Shown: positions 20,465 to 32,087 of the stretch, in pieces
Position numbering within the stretch: the first letter of the stretch is position 1
Layout of the letters: each line of letters begins with the position of its first letter
NCBI RefSeq assembly: GCF_001641755.2
Contig: NZ_LRFG02000003.1
Span: forward strand, 434,001 to 498,000
Direction of reading: 5' to 3'
From: Microbulbifer flavimaris
GTDB taxonomy: Bacteria > Pseudomonadota > Gammaproteobacteria > Pseudomonadales > Cellvibrionaceae
Length of the DNA stretch: 64,000 nt
Notes under the pieces: generated by a model
The model's database searches: none
Told to the model about the DNA's origin: nothing
What the model saw: only the letters and a program-made list of their open reading frames with translations
Translations under genes and position numbers: made by a program

Positions 20465-22336
20465 TCAAGCCCAGGTCCGTAAACCAATCACACCGTAATA
20501 CAGCAGATAGACCATTACTGTGCCGTGCAGCAACGCACCGAGCGCGGAGTGCCAGTATGCCACTTGGTTCATCTCGCTGCTGCGTGCACGATAGGCCGCA
20601 TAAAGTCCCACTACAGAAAATACCGCGAACAGTGCTGTGGCAACCATGATGGCGACAGCGATGAGGCTGGGTCTTGCCAATACGTCAATCGGGTTGCTGC
20701 TGGCCGCAAATCTGAACAACAGTACCGTTGTCACAATGCAGATACTGCTCAGCAGGGGCCACACGCGCACACGCGTCGGCAGCCCCGCGGATATATTCCC
20801 GCGCAACCGCCGAACCCCCCAGATGGGGAAAAACAGCAGGGAACTTGCGATGTACAGCAACCATGCTCCCCCTGTGCCCAGCAGGCTAAAGGCAGCGGCG
20901 GCACTTACGGGCTGATAGGTAAGGGAGTCTGCCTGGATGATGTCACCGGCCAGAGGATCACTGGTGATCACAAGGCCAGCTTGGGAGATGCCATCCGGCC
21001 GGAACAGATTTTCAGACAGGGGGTAGTAGTATTCTGGCACGCCACCCAGCAGCGGCTCGCGGGCAAGGCGGTTCCCGTCTAACCGGATCGACTCGATGCC
21101 GACGACACGCTGGATAAAGTGAGTGACCTCCCGGCGGGGATTGATCGGCATGTAGAAGCCCTCAATTGTTGTGGACTCCAGGGCCAGGGTATTCCGGGGT
21201 TCCAGAGATGGCGGTGTCAGGTCCCGTGTCTCGTAGGCGCGCACTAACTGGCTTATTTCGCGCAGCGCGGCATAATTCCCTGCATTGATCATGATCGCAT
21301 GGCCGGCGTTCGCCTCCGGCAGGTAAGCCAATGTGCTCCTCGCGCCATTGACGGCACCCCGGTGCTCCCGGTAAACCCAGTGCTTGTAGATGGAGGAATA
21401 ATTACTCAGACCGTAACCCAGCTCCAACCCGGCCTTGGCGCCACTGGTGCTAGTGCTGCGTTCCATGCGCGCCAGTGAAGCCGGCGACAACAGTGCTCTC
21501 CCTTCACCACGACCCCGATTGACAAAAAATGCTACAAACTTCGCCATATCCTCAGGGGATATATTGATAGCACCAGAGGGCCGCAGGGAGATGTGCTGGT
21601 AGCTCAGGCGTTGGTCATTCGCATACAACGAGACACCGTGCTGCATGACATCGTCATTGAGGCGATAGGTAACGGTGTTCATTCCCAGCGGGCGGAAGAA
21701 CTGGTCCGCCACGTACTCCTCAAAATTCTGGCCGGTAATCTTTTGCACGATGTAGGCGGCCAACGGTGGACCCGCGTTGCAATAGGCCATGCGTGTACCG
21801 GGTTTCCAACGCGAACTGCGCGAATGTGGGTGGTAGTCCAAGCCATCCTTGAGGCTGATGGTGGGGTCGCTGAGGGCAAATTGCGGCAGGTGGTTATCGT
21901 CCCAGCCCGTTGTGTGCTCGAGCAGGTGCACCATGCGGATCGGGTCAGTGTCCTCCCAGGGATTATCGTAAAAGATCTCGGGTGCCAAATCCGACAACTT
22001 ATCGTCCAGTGACAGCCGCCCCTCCTCTACGAGCTTTAATACGGACAGAGATACAAACATTTTCGAGATCGAGCCGATACGGTACATGGTCGATGCATCG
22101 GCAACGGTGCCGGTGGCGATATCAGCCTTACCCAACGATCCCACCCAGACCGGACCTGTCTCATCCACCATGGCAATGCCGACCGCAGGCACCTCATGCT
22201 TCACCATCGTGTCTTCAATAGCCGCTTTCAGCTCACTCAGGGTTGTGATTGTCGCCCGCGGTTCAGTGGCAACAGATAAGGTGCTAGTGAACAGAAATCC
22301 ACAGCACGCGGTGATCAAGCCGAGAAATCGAAACAT
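20465..22336 (-). CDS. secreted beta-lactamase-fold serine hydrolase with C-terminal membrane helices
   Basis: Serine hydrolase of the class C beta-lactamase/D-peptidase fold. The ATG at 22336 is chosen because it gives a signal peptide (MFRFLGLITACCGFLFTSTL, then ATEPRA) and has a G-rich element upstream; the frame extends 46 codons further without such support. In the 623-residue protein the active-site motif is SISK (Ser89-Lys92), and the second motif is YCN (Tyr185-Asn187). The periplasmic domain spans about 25-450, and roughly four hydrophobic helices follow (about 475-620). This layout recalls ClbP-type membrane peptidases, but no biosynthetic cluster is present. Substrate unknown. Confidence 0.85.
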   Translation of the reverse strand: MFRFLGLITACCGFLFTSTLSVATEPRATITTLSELKAAIEDTMVKHEVPAVGIAMVDETGPVWVGSLGKADIATGTVADASTMYRIGSISKMFVSLSVLKLVEEGRLSLDDKLSDLAPEIFYDNPWEDTDPIRMVHLLEHTTGWDDNHLPQFALSDPTISLKDGLDYHPHSRSSRWKPGTRMAYCNAGPPLAAYIVQKITGQNFEEYVADQFFRPLGMNTVTYRLNDDVMQHGVSLYANDQRLSYQHISLRPSGAINISPEDMAKFVAFFVNRGRGEGRALLSPASLARMERSTSTSGAKAGLELGYGLSNYSSIYKHWVYREHRGAVNGARSTLAYLPEANAGHAIMINAGNYAALREISQLVRAYETRDLTPPSLEPRNTLALESTTIEGFYMPINPRREVTHFIQRVVGIESIRLDGNRLAREPLLGGVPEYYYPLSENLFRPDGISQAGLVITSDPLAGDIIQADSLTYQPVSAAAAFSLLGTGGAWLLYIASSLLFFPIWGVRRLRGNISAGLPTRVRVWPLLSSICIVTTVLLFRFAASSNPIDVLARPSLIAVAIMVATALFAVFSVVGLYAAYRARSSEMNQVAYWHSALGALLHGTVMVYLLYYGVIGLRTWA

Positions 22337-22931
22337 TTCCTGAGCCCCCCTGTTCTTTTTCTTGGCTGGCTTCCTGTATGCCTCAGTGCCCACGCCACCC
22401 TGGATTTCATCATGAAGCTTCAATAGCGGGTTCGATGGCGCTTCTCCGGGCCACCGTGTATGTATTGTTATCACAATGAGAAGGCGAAGGGCATGGACGC
22501 ATTCGATCCTGTAGTAACAGGCTGGCGCCGGTTTCGACCCGACAACGCATCAAGCGCACGCGGAGCATCACCTTTACGAAGTGATGGCAGACCCATACAG
22601 TCCAGATCAAGCCATCACTGCTCTTTACCATACCGGCTCCAGGTAGGCGCACCCTCCTGACATGCCGTAGCCGGCGCGGCGGTCTGTTGCAGAGAGGCTC
22701 AGCGACATCGGGGTCAGTTGCCAAGAAATAGAACCTTCCCGACCACTATCTTTTCGACGCTACCGATTTTCTGGCACGGCTCCCATCGACATAGTTCGAT
22801 TGCCTACTTGCAGAGGGTGGCGGTGCGTGCAGCCGAGCAGGCCGCTTGCCTAACTCGGGCTCTCTAAAGCCACCCCGCCGCTTCCAATTCTCCTGGTCGG
22901 ATATGGAGTTCCCAACGACAGACGGGGTGTC
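22337..22931. other. noncoding region of about 600 bases
   Basis: Between two leftward genes. The open frames here (up to about 100 codons) have arginine/proline-rich composition typical of chance frames in GC-rich DNA. I see no hairpin terminator or known repeat. The promoter of the serine hydrolase must lie in the right part of the hydrolase-proximal end. Confidence 0.4.
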
Positions 22932-23309
22932 TCACGGCCCTTTGCGCAAAACCCCTTCGCAGACAGCGCCCCTTCCGTCGGCTATATGCACGTCGTACTG
23001 GCGACTGCCATGGGATACCACCGCTTTATAGCCATCGATCACTGCGGGAAGATAACGGCGCCCGGGTTTTGGGCAACCGAGACTACTGTCTTCCCACTGC
23101 ACTGGCTCCACCGATTGCAGTCGAAGCCGGTCTTGCGGAACACCGACATAATCGGCGGTAATCCGCAGAGCCAGATTGCCCGCCTTTTTCAGGGCCGGGT
23201 TCAGGGCCGGGTCCTCCCCTTCGACTTCCTGGGCCTGCGTTTGCGCCACCGAAAACATGAGCACCAGTAGCAACATCGATGGCACGGAAGCCTTAAATAA
23301 ACGAATCAT
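22932..23309 (-). CDS. small secreted protein with a conserved WxDSSLGCPxPG domain
   Basis: 125 residues from the ATG at 23309. An N-terminal signal peptide (MIRLFKASVPSMLLLVLMFSVAQTQA, cleaved near 26) is followed by a compact domain with the pattern VQWEDSSLGCPKPGRRYLP and a second cysteine near the C-terminus (GAVCEG). The two cysteines probably form a disulfide in the periplasm. I recall similar short secreted domains in several phyla, with no known function. It has no clear operon partner. Confidence 0.65.
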   Translation of the reverse strand: MIRLFKASVPSMLLLVLMFSVAQTQAQEVEGEDPALNPALKKAGNLALRITADYVGVPQDRLRLQSVEPVQWEDSSLGCPKPGRRYLPAVIDGYKAVVSHGSRQYDVHIADGRGAVCEGVLRKGP

Positions 23310-23549
23310 GAAAAAAGACCTCTGACTTGCGCTGGTCATTGCCTCCGGTTATAGGGTCGTCACAGCACGGACGGCAATTGGTGGAGCGGTGAATGCACCG
23401 CTCAGTGCCGCCTACGATGAAGTAAGAGGCATCTAAGAAACTTCCACCGGATAGGTGCCGATGCTGCTTGACCTCTGGGGGAGTGCGAGCACAATTGCCC
23501 CCCAACCTGGCGGGTACCAAAGCCCAGGCCTTTTTCAGGAGCCCCAGCT

Positions 23550-24725
23550 GTGAAAGAACTTATCTTGAATCGCGGTGCCGAGCGGCGCCTGAAACGTGGA
23601 CATCTGTGGATTTACAGCAACGAAATGGACACCGGGCGTAGCCCGCTGAAAGGCATCGAGCCGGGCAGCCAGTGCATGATCTCCGACAGCCAGGGCAAGC
23701 AGCTCGGCACTGCATTTGTAAATCCCGGCCAACTGATATGCGCACGGCTGGTTTCCCGCCGCGGTCCACTGGACCGGCCCCTGCTCGAGGAGCGGCTACG
23801 CCAGGCACTGGCGATGCGGGAACGTTATTTTCCCCACTCCAGTTACCGACTGGTTTACGGCGATTCCGACTGGCTCCCTGGGCTGGTGGTGGACCGTTTT
23901 GGCGACATCCTGGTTGTGCAGGTGAGCAACTGGGGGATGGAGCAGCTCCTGCCCGACGTGGTCGAGATCCTCGATGCGCTGATACAACCCACCGGCATTC
24001 TGCTGCGCAATGACCACCAGGGCCGGACAATGGAGGATATGCCACTGGTCAACCAAGTGGTAAAAGGGAATGTTCCCGAGATGGCTCCCTTCGAGGAAAA
24101 CGGAGTATCCCTGCTCGCGCCGGTTCATAGTGGACAAAAAACCGGTTGGTTCTACGATCACCGGGAAAACCGCGCCCTGCTCAATCGCTGGGTCGACGGC
24201 AAGCGTGTGCTGGATCTTTTCTCCTATGCCGGAGGCTGGGGCGTACAGGCACTGGCCCATGGTGCACTGGATGCCACTTGTGTCGATGCCTCCCAGCAGG
24301 CACTGGATTGGTGCCGCCTCAACGGGGAGTACAACAAAGCCGGGGATCGCCTGCACACCGTTCGTGGCAAGGCGCTCGACGTATTGAAGGAAATGGTGGC
24401 CGCTGGCGAGCGATTTGATGTGGTGGTGCTGGACCCGCCCGCGTTTATCAAACGGCGCAAGGATCACAAAGCCGGACTTGCTGCCTATCGCCATATCAAC
24501 GAACTGGCGATGCGGTTGCTGGCCCGGGACGGCCTGCTGGTCAGTGCCTCCTGCTCCATGCACCTGGCCGCGGAAGAACTGTTGGAATGTGTGCGCGGGG
24601 CATCGCGCAAACTGGATCGCACCGCCGCCATCCTGGCCAGCGGCTATCAGGGTGCGGACCACCCGGTGCATCCGGCGATTCCCGAGACCCGCTATCTGAA
24701 GGCGCACTTCGTGCATCTCCGTTGA
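23550..24725 (+). CDS. class I SAM-dependent rRNA methyltransferase, RlmI-like
   Basis: Probably a 23S rRNA cytosine-C5 methyltransferase. The GTG at 23550 has CAGGAG eight bases upstream. The 391-residue protein starts with a PUA RNA-binding domain (RLKRGHLWIYSNEM, about 1-80). The Rossmann domain has VLDLFSYAGGWGVQALAHGA as SAM motif, VVLDPPAFIKRRKD as the DPPxF motif, and a conserved cysteine pair region VSASCSMHL. It matches E. coli RlmI (396 aa) in layout. It stands alone and ends at a strong terminator. Confidence 0.88.
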   Translation: MKELILNRGAERRLKRGHLWIYSNEMDTGRSPLKGIEPGSQCMISDSQGKQLGTAFVNPGQLICARLVSRRGPLDRPLLEERLRQALAMRERYFPHSSYRLVYGDSDWLPGLVVDRFGDILVVQVSNWGMEQLLPDVVEILDALIQPTGILLRNDHQGRTMEDMPLVNQVVKGNVPEMAPFEENGVSLLAPVHSGQKTGWFYDHRENRALLNRWVDGKRVLDLFSYAGGWGVQALAHGALDATCVDASQQALDWCRLNGEYNKAGDRLHTVRGKALDVLKEMVAAGERFDVVVLDPPAFIKRRKDHKAGLAAYRHINELAMRLLARDGLLVSASCSMHLAAEELLECVRGASRKLDRTAAILASGYQGADHPVHPAIPETRYLKAHFVHLR

Positions 24726-24752
24726 GCGTATTGGGGACGGGACAGCGGACAC

Positions 24753-24790
24753 AAAAAAGCCGCGGAGTGACCGCGGCTTTTTCGTTTTTT
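24753..24790. terminator. bidirectional Rho-independent terminator
   Basis: GCCGCGG-AGTGA-CCGCGGC with A-run on the left and T-run on the right, between the rightward methyltransferase and the leftward TonB receptor. It can serve both. Confidence 0.88.
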
Positions 24791-24823
24791 ACGATGATGC
24801 CTCTGATGGCAATGACCAGAGGA

Positions 24824-26992
24824 TCAGAAGGCGTAACGCATCCCCACGATGGCAGTGCGGGGCTTGTTGGCGCGCGCGCCATCAGGATCGCGGCTGATGA
24901 TCGCCTGCTCGTCGAGCAGGTTGTCGATCTTCAGGTAGCCGCTCAGGGCCTGGCTGAAGTCATAGTGAGCAGCGGCGTCCAGCACCCACAGTGACTCGGT
25001 GCGATCCATGGCATCGGTTTGCCCGCGATTACAGCCGGTGTTGATACACATCTCATCCTGGTAGGCCGCCGTCAGGTTCAGCCGCCAGTTGGCGCCGCTG
25101 TCGATACCGGTCGTCAGGGCAAAAACGTTTTCCGGCAGGTAAGCCAGGTTGTCTCCGGCAAGTACTTCGCCGCCGTCCGCATCGCTGGTGGTTTCCGCAT
25201 CGGTATAGGTATAGGTGGCGCGCAGGGGCAACAACCAGCCGTTAGCGAGCGCCCACTCACTACCCACGCTAGCCTCGACACCCTGAATCTCCGCTTCACC
25301 CAGGCTGTAAGTGCCACTGTCAGCACCGTTCGGGCACTCCACCGCAATGGTGCAGTTCTGTACGGTATTTTCATAATCGCTGAAGAAGGCAATGATATCG
25401 CCGTTCAGCACGCCGCTATCAAAGCGGGCGCCCCACTCGTAGTTGGTGGAGAGCTCCGCGCCAACACCGTCCTTGGAACCGGCACCCGGAGGTGCAAAAC
25501 CGCGGTGTACACCCGCCAGCAGGGTCCACTTGGAATCCAGCTCGTAGACCAGGCCGACACCCGGCAGCCACTCGTCGACGGAATTGCTGCGGGAGCTTCC
25601 TTCCACACCGCGGGCCACGTCGTCATAGCGTTGCTGGGAAGTGTCGACATCTTCATAGCGCAGCGCGGCAGTCAGGCTGAGTTTTTCCGTCAGGCCCATC
25701 TCGTCGTAGATGAACAGCGCAGTGGCATCGGCCTCTTCGACGCGGTTATTACTGCCGGTAGGGAGTTCTTTTTCCACAAACACCAGCTGACCATCCACCT
25801 GGTCGAAAGTCTCCACCGGCTGGAAACGATCCACCTCGTCCCAGTGGCGGCGAACGCCGATATTCAGGTCGTGGGAGATTCCACCGGTAGCCAGTTGCCA
25901 GTCGGCGCTCACCTGCACACCGCGGGAATCATATTTGCGGTTGTTGTGCTTGAGTTCGATTCCTTCGTAGTCAGCGTCTCCATCCAGCACCGCCTGGGCA
26001 AAGCTATCGCCACCGTTGGCCAGGTCCAGCAGAGAGCCGACGTTATCGGTCTTGAACCAGTCGCGCTTGAACTTGTTGTGGTAAGCCTGGCTGCGCAGTG
26101 TGAAGGTGTCGCTCAGGGCAATGGCGTGGTTCAGCTGGACAGTGCTGTGGCGGTTCTGCATCTCGTCCTGAGCGGTCAGTCCGTAGCGACGGTTAGGGTC
26201 AGCGTCAAAGTCCGCATCCGTCAGGCCGACGTAGCTCATGCCGGACAACTCTTCCGAGTACTGCAGTTTCACGTCCAGCTGCTGCTGGTAGGTGGCATCG
26301 GCGTCAGACTTGAGGCGGCCCTTGACCAGGTAATCCTCTTTCTGGATATCGGCGCTGCCCGCGCGATCGATCTCACGGAAGCCATCCGCGTATTGCTGGT
26401 GAGTCTCCACCAGCCAGCCGGTGGTTTCCGTGGCACTGCCGTAATAAGTGTGCAGGCGGTTCTCGCCATTTTCTCCGGCCTCCACTTTCACCACCCCTGA
26501 GGAGCTCTCGGGGATGGGTGTGCTGAGCAGGTTGACGGCTCCACCGACGGTGAACGGTCCGTACTGGAGAGAGGACGGGCCCTTGAGTACTTCAATGCCA
26601 TTCAGGCGACCGGTGGTCGGGAAATAGTATGCGGAGGGCGCTGCGTAGGGAGCTGGAGCCGCCAACACGCCGTCTTCCATCAGTGAGATTTTGCTGGAAC
26701 GACCGCTACCGGAGCCGCGGATACCGATGTTAGGGCGCAGACCGTAACCATCTTCCTCGCGCAGGTAAACACCGGGCACGGAACGCACGATGCGATTGAT
26801 GTCGGCGAATTCAAACTTGGCCAGGTCTTCTGAATCGACCACGTGAGCGGAGCCCGGCAGGCGCTCAGCCTGGGCACTATCCCCAATTACAGAAACCGTC
26901 TCCAGACTCTCGGGTTGTTCTTCAGCCAATACGGGCATAGCGGCCGCAGTCGCCAGGGCAAAGGCGAGCGGCGACACAACAAAGCGGGTCAT
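24824..26992 (-). CDS. TonB-dependent outer membrane receptor, FecA-like
   Basis: Outer-membrane receptor, probably for a ferric chelate. The 722-residue protein has a signal peptide (ending near MPVLA, about 23) and a plug domain (about 30-160). Plug segments include DINRIVRSVPGVYLREEDG, GLRPNIGIRGSGSGR and IEVLKGPSSLQYGPFTVGGAVN. A 22-strand barrel region follows and ends in aromatic Phe (GMRYAF), the outer-membrane insertion signal. There is no N-terminal signalling extension, so it does not act through a FecR-type system. A Fur-box-like element lies just upstream, which supports an iron role. The ligand is unknown. Confidence 0.88.
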   Translation of the reverse strand: MTRFVVSPLAFALATAAAMPVLAEEQPESLETVSVIGDSAQAERLPGSAHVVDSEDLAKFEFADINRIVRSVPGVYLREEDGYGLRPNIGIRGSGSGRSSKISLMEDGVLAAPAPYAAPSAYYFPTTGRLNGIEVLKGPSSLQYGPFTVGGAVNLLSTPIPESSSGVVKVEAGENGENRLHTYYGSATETTGWLVETHQQYADGFREIDRAGSADIQKEDYLVKGRLKSDADATYQQQLDVKLQYSEELSGMSYVGLTDADFDADPNRRYGLTAQDEMQNRHSTVQLNHAIALSDTFTLRSQAYHNKFKRDWFKTDNVGSLLDLANGGDSFAQAVLDGDADYEGIELKHNNRKYDSRGVQVSADWQLATGGISHDLNIGVRRHWDEVDRFQPVETFDQVDGQLVFVEKELPTGSNNRVEEADATALFIYDEMGLTEKLSLTAALRYEDVDTSQQRYDDVARGVEGSSRSNSVDEWLPGVGLVYELDSKWTLLAGVHRGFAPPGAGSKDGVGAELSTNYEWGARFDSGVLNGDIIAFFSDYENTVQNCTIAVECPNGADSGTYSLGEAEIQGVEASVGSEWALANGWLLPLRATYTYTDAETTSDADGGEVLAGDNLAYLPENVFALTTGIDSGANWRLNLTAAYQDEMCINTGCNRGQTDAMDRTESLWVLDAAAHYDFSQALSGYLKIDNLLDEQAIISRDPDGARANKPRTAIVGMRYAF

Positions 26993-27036
26993 GCATCCTC
27001 CAGCGGAATAGGTGTTATATCTTTAAATGTTGTTAG

Positions 27037-27055
27037 AAATGAGAATGATTGTATT
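27037..27055 (-). promoter_or_regulatory. putative Fur box
   Basis: AAATGAGAATGATTGTATT resembles the Fur consensus (NATWAT-type hexamers around GAGAATGATT) and lies about 45 bases upstream of the TonB receptor start in an AT-rich promoter stretch. Iron repression is inferred. Confidence 0.6.
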
Positions 27056-27212
27056 TTAGCAGTGATTCTTTTTTTTGCAGCTTTTTTTTGAAAATTTCTA
27101 TGTGGCTGATAGCCCCTGGGCGGCTCAGTGAAGCAACTCCGCCATCACACCGGGTAGGAGTCGCCGATCAGCGGCACTAGCATGGTGCGCGAGTATTTAC
27201 TAACGGTGGATT

Positions 27213-27668
27213 ATGATCCGACCCGCTGGCTGCAGGGATTTAGAGAGACTGGAACAACTCTGGTTATACACGGTGGTTACCGCGCACCCTTCTACGCCCA
27301 GACAGTATTGGGATGAACGCTTGCCTCACTTCCGTCGCGCCTGCCTCGGTGCCGAGTGTTGTGCGGTGTATCTGTCCGGAGAGAGCGATACGGCCGATGG
27401 ATTCTTTACTCTGACTCCGGGAAATGCCCTGCCCTGGCTGTGTGTCAGCCCCGCTGCAGCTGGTCAGGGCGGCGGTTCCGAGCTGATGACAGCAGCCAAG
27501 CAAGTAAGTAAGCAGTTACATACGTGGGTGCTGCAGGAAAACTTGCGCGCGCGGTACTTTCTGCAGGAAAAGGGCTTCGTCGAACGCGAACGTCAGCCGG
27601 CCCGGGGGGGCGACCAACACTGGTTGCTGATGTGTTACCAGGGCAAGGGTTCTGACACTTATAACTGA
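27213..27668 (+). CDS. GNAT-family N-acetyltransferase
   Basis: Acetyl-CoA-dependent acyltransferase fold. 151 residues: helix alpha-1 region MIRPAGCRDLERLEQLW at the start, then the CoA-binding motif A ALPWLCVSPAAAGQGGGSEL (Q-x-G-x-G loop near 92-97), and motif B NLRARYFLQEKGFVERER. Substrate unknown. It is 90 bases before the CysH-like gene in the same direction and may share its transcript. Confidence 0.78.
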   Translation: MIRPAGCRDLERLEQLWLYTVVTAHPSTPRQYWDERLPHFRRACLGAECCAVYLSGESDTADGFFTLTPGNALPWLCVSPAAAGQGGGSELMTAAKQVSKQLHTWVLQENLRARYFLQEKGFVERERQPARGGDQHWLLMCYQGKGSDTYN

Positions 27669-27758
27669 AAGTTAGATAATCACTTCTTTTTAATGTTTCT
27701 CAGTGCTTTGCAGTAAGAGTAGGATTCTTGCTCAATGTTTTGATTAACCTGGTGTCAC

Positions 27759-28433
27759 ATGGGTCTGAATGCCTCCAATCTCGCAGTCCAACCCGAGCGG
27801 TTTTTCCATCATGGTGCGGACCTCGAAGCCCTCAATGAGCGCTTTCGGGGAGCCCGGCCCAGCGAGATCATGCGCTTTGCTCTGGAGCACGCTGACAATC
27901 CGGTGGTATTTACGAATTTCCGCCCACTGGCGGTGGCGTTTCTGCACCTGGTGACCCAGATTCGTCCGGATATCCCGGTGATCTGGGTTGACCATGGCTA
28001 TAACACGCCGGAGACGTATCGGCACATCGAACGGTTGATTGAGGCCTTCGGCCTCAACCTGCAGGTCTATTCCCCCAAGATGTCCGCAGCCCACTACAAC
28101 GCGGTTTATGGCGGCATCCCCCCTCTCGATACCCCGGAACACGACTTTTTCAGCCGCACTGTCAAGCTCGAGCCGTTCAGTCGCGCCATGGAGGAGCTGC
28201 AGCCGGACATCTGGTTGAACGGTATCCGTCACGACCAGAACGCACATCGCAAGGGGCTGGATGTTTTTACCAAGGGAAGCCACGGCACGGTTCGAGTGGC
28301 GCCGATGTTCCACCTCAACGAGTTGGACGTCGAGGAGTATGTGTACGAGCACGAACTCCCGGATAATGATGTGTACTTCGACCCGACAAAGGGCGAGGAG
28401 CATCGGGAGTGCGGGCTCCTGCTACAAAAGTGA
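27759..28433 (+). CDS. PAPS-reductase-family (CysH-like) protein
   Basis: Adenine-nucleotide alpha-hydrolase fold related to phosphoadenylyl-sulfate reductase. The 224-residue protein has a WVDHGYNTPETYRHI segment typical for the family, NGIRHDQNAHRKGLDV where CysH has its arginine-rich PAPS loop, and a C-terminal ECGL with the likely nucleophilic cysteine. Unlike CysH, the tail reads ECGLLLQK and lacks the histidine after ECGL, and the usual cysteine pairs of APS reductases are absent. No other sulfate assimilation genes are nearby. It may be a true but divergent reductase or a paralogue with another substrate. Confidence 0.75.
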   Translation: MGLNASNLAVQPERFFHHGADLEALNERFRGARPSEIMRFALEHADNPVVFTNFRPLAVAFLHLVTQIRPDIPVIWVDHGYNTPETYRHIERLIEAFGLNLQVYSPKMSAAHYNAVYGGIPPLDTPEHDFFSRTVKLEPFSRAMEELQPDIWLNGIRHDQNAHRKGLDVFTKGSHGTVRVAPMFHLNELDVEEYVYEHELPDNDVYFDPTKGEEHRECGLLLQK

Positions 28434-28469
28434 ATTTGCGCTGAGTAGGCTGAATCCTTCCCCATAAAA

Positions 28470-28496
28470 AAAAGGCCGCTTTCGCGGCCGTTTTTC
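28470..28496. terminator. bidirectional Rho-independent terminator
   Basis: GGCCGC-TTTC-GCGGCC with A-run left and T-run right, between the CysH-like gene and the convergent gyrB. It can stop transcription from both sides. Confidence 0.88.
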
Positions 28497-28518
28497 ATTT
28501 GCGCACTATTAACCCGGC

Positions 28519-30939
<2,421 letters not shown>

Positions 30940-32070
30940 TTACTTGCTCCATTCGTTATTAGGGCCGGTACTTAAAGACTCGGCGCTTATACGCCCATGT
31001 TCCACGTGGAACACAGACGGCTGATTCCAGGGAGACCCAAGGGCCAACCAGGGCCGGCAGGTCGCCTCTTTGTCGATACCGGTGACCAACACCTGACCGG
31101 CACTCTCAGTTAGCCAGGTGGCGAATAGCTGCTGGTGCTCGCTATCCAACTCTGCGGGCAGATCGTCAATCAGGAAAACCGGAAGCCTGCTGGTGCCGGC
31201 GACCACCCTGGCCATAGCAGTACGCAGGGCGCACACCAACATCTTTTGCTGGCCACGGCTCAGGATTGTCTGTGCTGGCTGCCCTTCCACTGCAAAGGCC
31301 AGGTCGGCCCTGTGCGGCCCCACCCGGGTATGCCCCTGAGTCAGATCCGTCTCCCGAGCCGCCCTCAGGGCCTCACCGAGATCGGAGCCCTGCTTCCAAC
31401 CCCGCCGATAACGTATCGACACTTCCGTCAGTAGCGACTCCGGGAGACGACTGATCAAACTGAACACCTCTCGCTCGAGATCAGCGAAAACCCGTGCCCT
31501 CTGCTTGTCGACGACGGCAGCGTGGGAGACCAGGCGATCCTCCCAGATACCCATTTGTTCCTGCTCGATTTTACCACGACGGAGCAGCGCATTTCGCTGT
31601 CGCAAGGCGATTTGATAGCCTTTCAGTGCATCGAGGTAATGATGTTCCACGTGGAACACCGTCCAGTCCAGCAATCGCCTGCGAACTCCCGGTCCACCCT
31701 CCAGCGCAGCAAAACTGTCACTGTTGATCAGCTGCAGCGGCAGAAGCTGGGCGAGCTGGGAACTCGACTCAGCGGCCACTTGATTCACGCGTATGCGCCC
31801 GCCGCCACTGGACAAGCGCTCAACGCCGAGAGAAACGCCATTGTCGAGCCGCCCGAAAACCGTCAGACGCTCAGAACCGCGCTGTATGACCGACTGATGC
31901 TGGCGAGAGCGAAAAGAGCGACCGGTCGCGAGCATATGCACAGCCTCCAGAATAGAAGTCTTACCGCTGCCATTGGCCCCGTAGAAAAGATTGACCGCCG
32001 CGCCCAGCTGCAGGTCGCCAGCGGCAATATTACGAAACCCCGACAGCGCGAGGCGGGTTAACCTTGCCAA
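30940..32070 (-). CDS. recF: DNA replication and repair protein RecF
   Basis: ABC-type ATPase that helps load RecA at gaps. The 376-residue protein has Walker A GANGSGKTSILEA, the signature LSRGQQKMLVCAL and Walker B VFLIDDLPAELD. Start is TTG at 32070 with a GAGGGGG ribosome site 3-10 bases upstream. Two conserved FHVE segments (LLDWTVFHVEHHYLD and the C-terminal PSVFHVEHGRIS) are encoded by perfect parS sequences. A trinucleotide repeat and a strong hairpin separate it from dnaN, so recF-gyrB may have its own promoter. Confidence 0.97.
   Translation of the reverse strand: MARLTRLALSGFRNIAAGDLQLGAAVNLFYGANGSGKTSILEAVHMLATGRSFRSRQHQSVIQRGSERLTVFGRLDNGVSLGVERLSSGGGRIRVNQVAAESSSQLAQLLPLQLINSDSFAALEGGPGVRRRLLDWTVFHVEHHYLDALKGYQIALRQRNALLRRGKIEQEQMGIWEDRLVSHAAVVDKQRARVFADLEREVFSLISRLPESLLTEVSIRYRRGWKQGSDLGEALRAARETDLTQGHTRVGPHRADLAFAVEGQPAQTILSRGQQKMLVCALRTAMARVVAGTSRLPVFLIDDLPAELDSEHQQLFATWLTESAGQVLVTGIDKEATCRPWLALGSPWNQPSVFHVEHGRISAESLSTGPNNEWSK
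30998..31013. other. parS site 1 (ParB centromere), inside recF 3' end
   Basis: TGTTCCACGTGGAACA is a perfect 16-bp palindrome matching the chromosomal parS consensus TGTTNCACGTGNAACA. In the recF frame it encodes VFHVEH near the C-terminus. ParA and ParB are encoded about 12 kb away. ParB loading here is expected from established ParABS knowledge. Confidence 0.93.
31643..31658. other. parS site 2 (ParB centromere), inside recF
   Basis: A second perfect TGTTCCACGTGGAACA, 645 bases from the first, in the same recF reading frame and again encoding VFHVEH. Confidence 0.93.
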
Positions 32071-32087
32071 GATACCCCCTCAGAGCC

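Noticed and set aside
22410..22724. 104-codon leftward frame between the serine hydrolase and the small secreted protein
   Set aside because: Arginine/proline-rich chance frame without ribosome site or recognizable domain; a transposon relic was considered, but no terminal repeats were seen.
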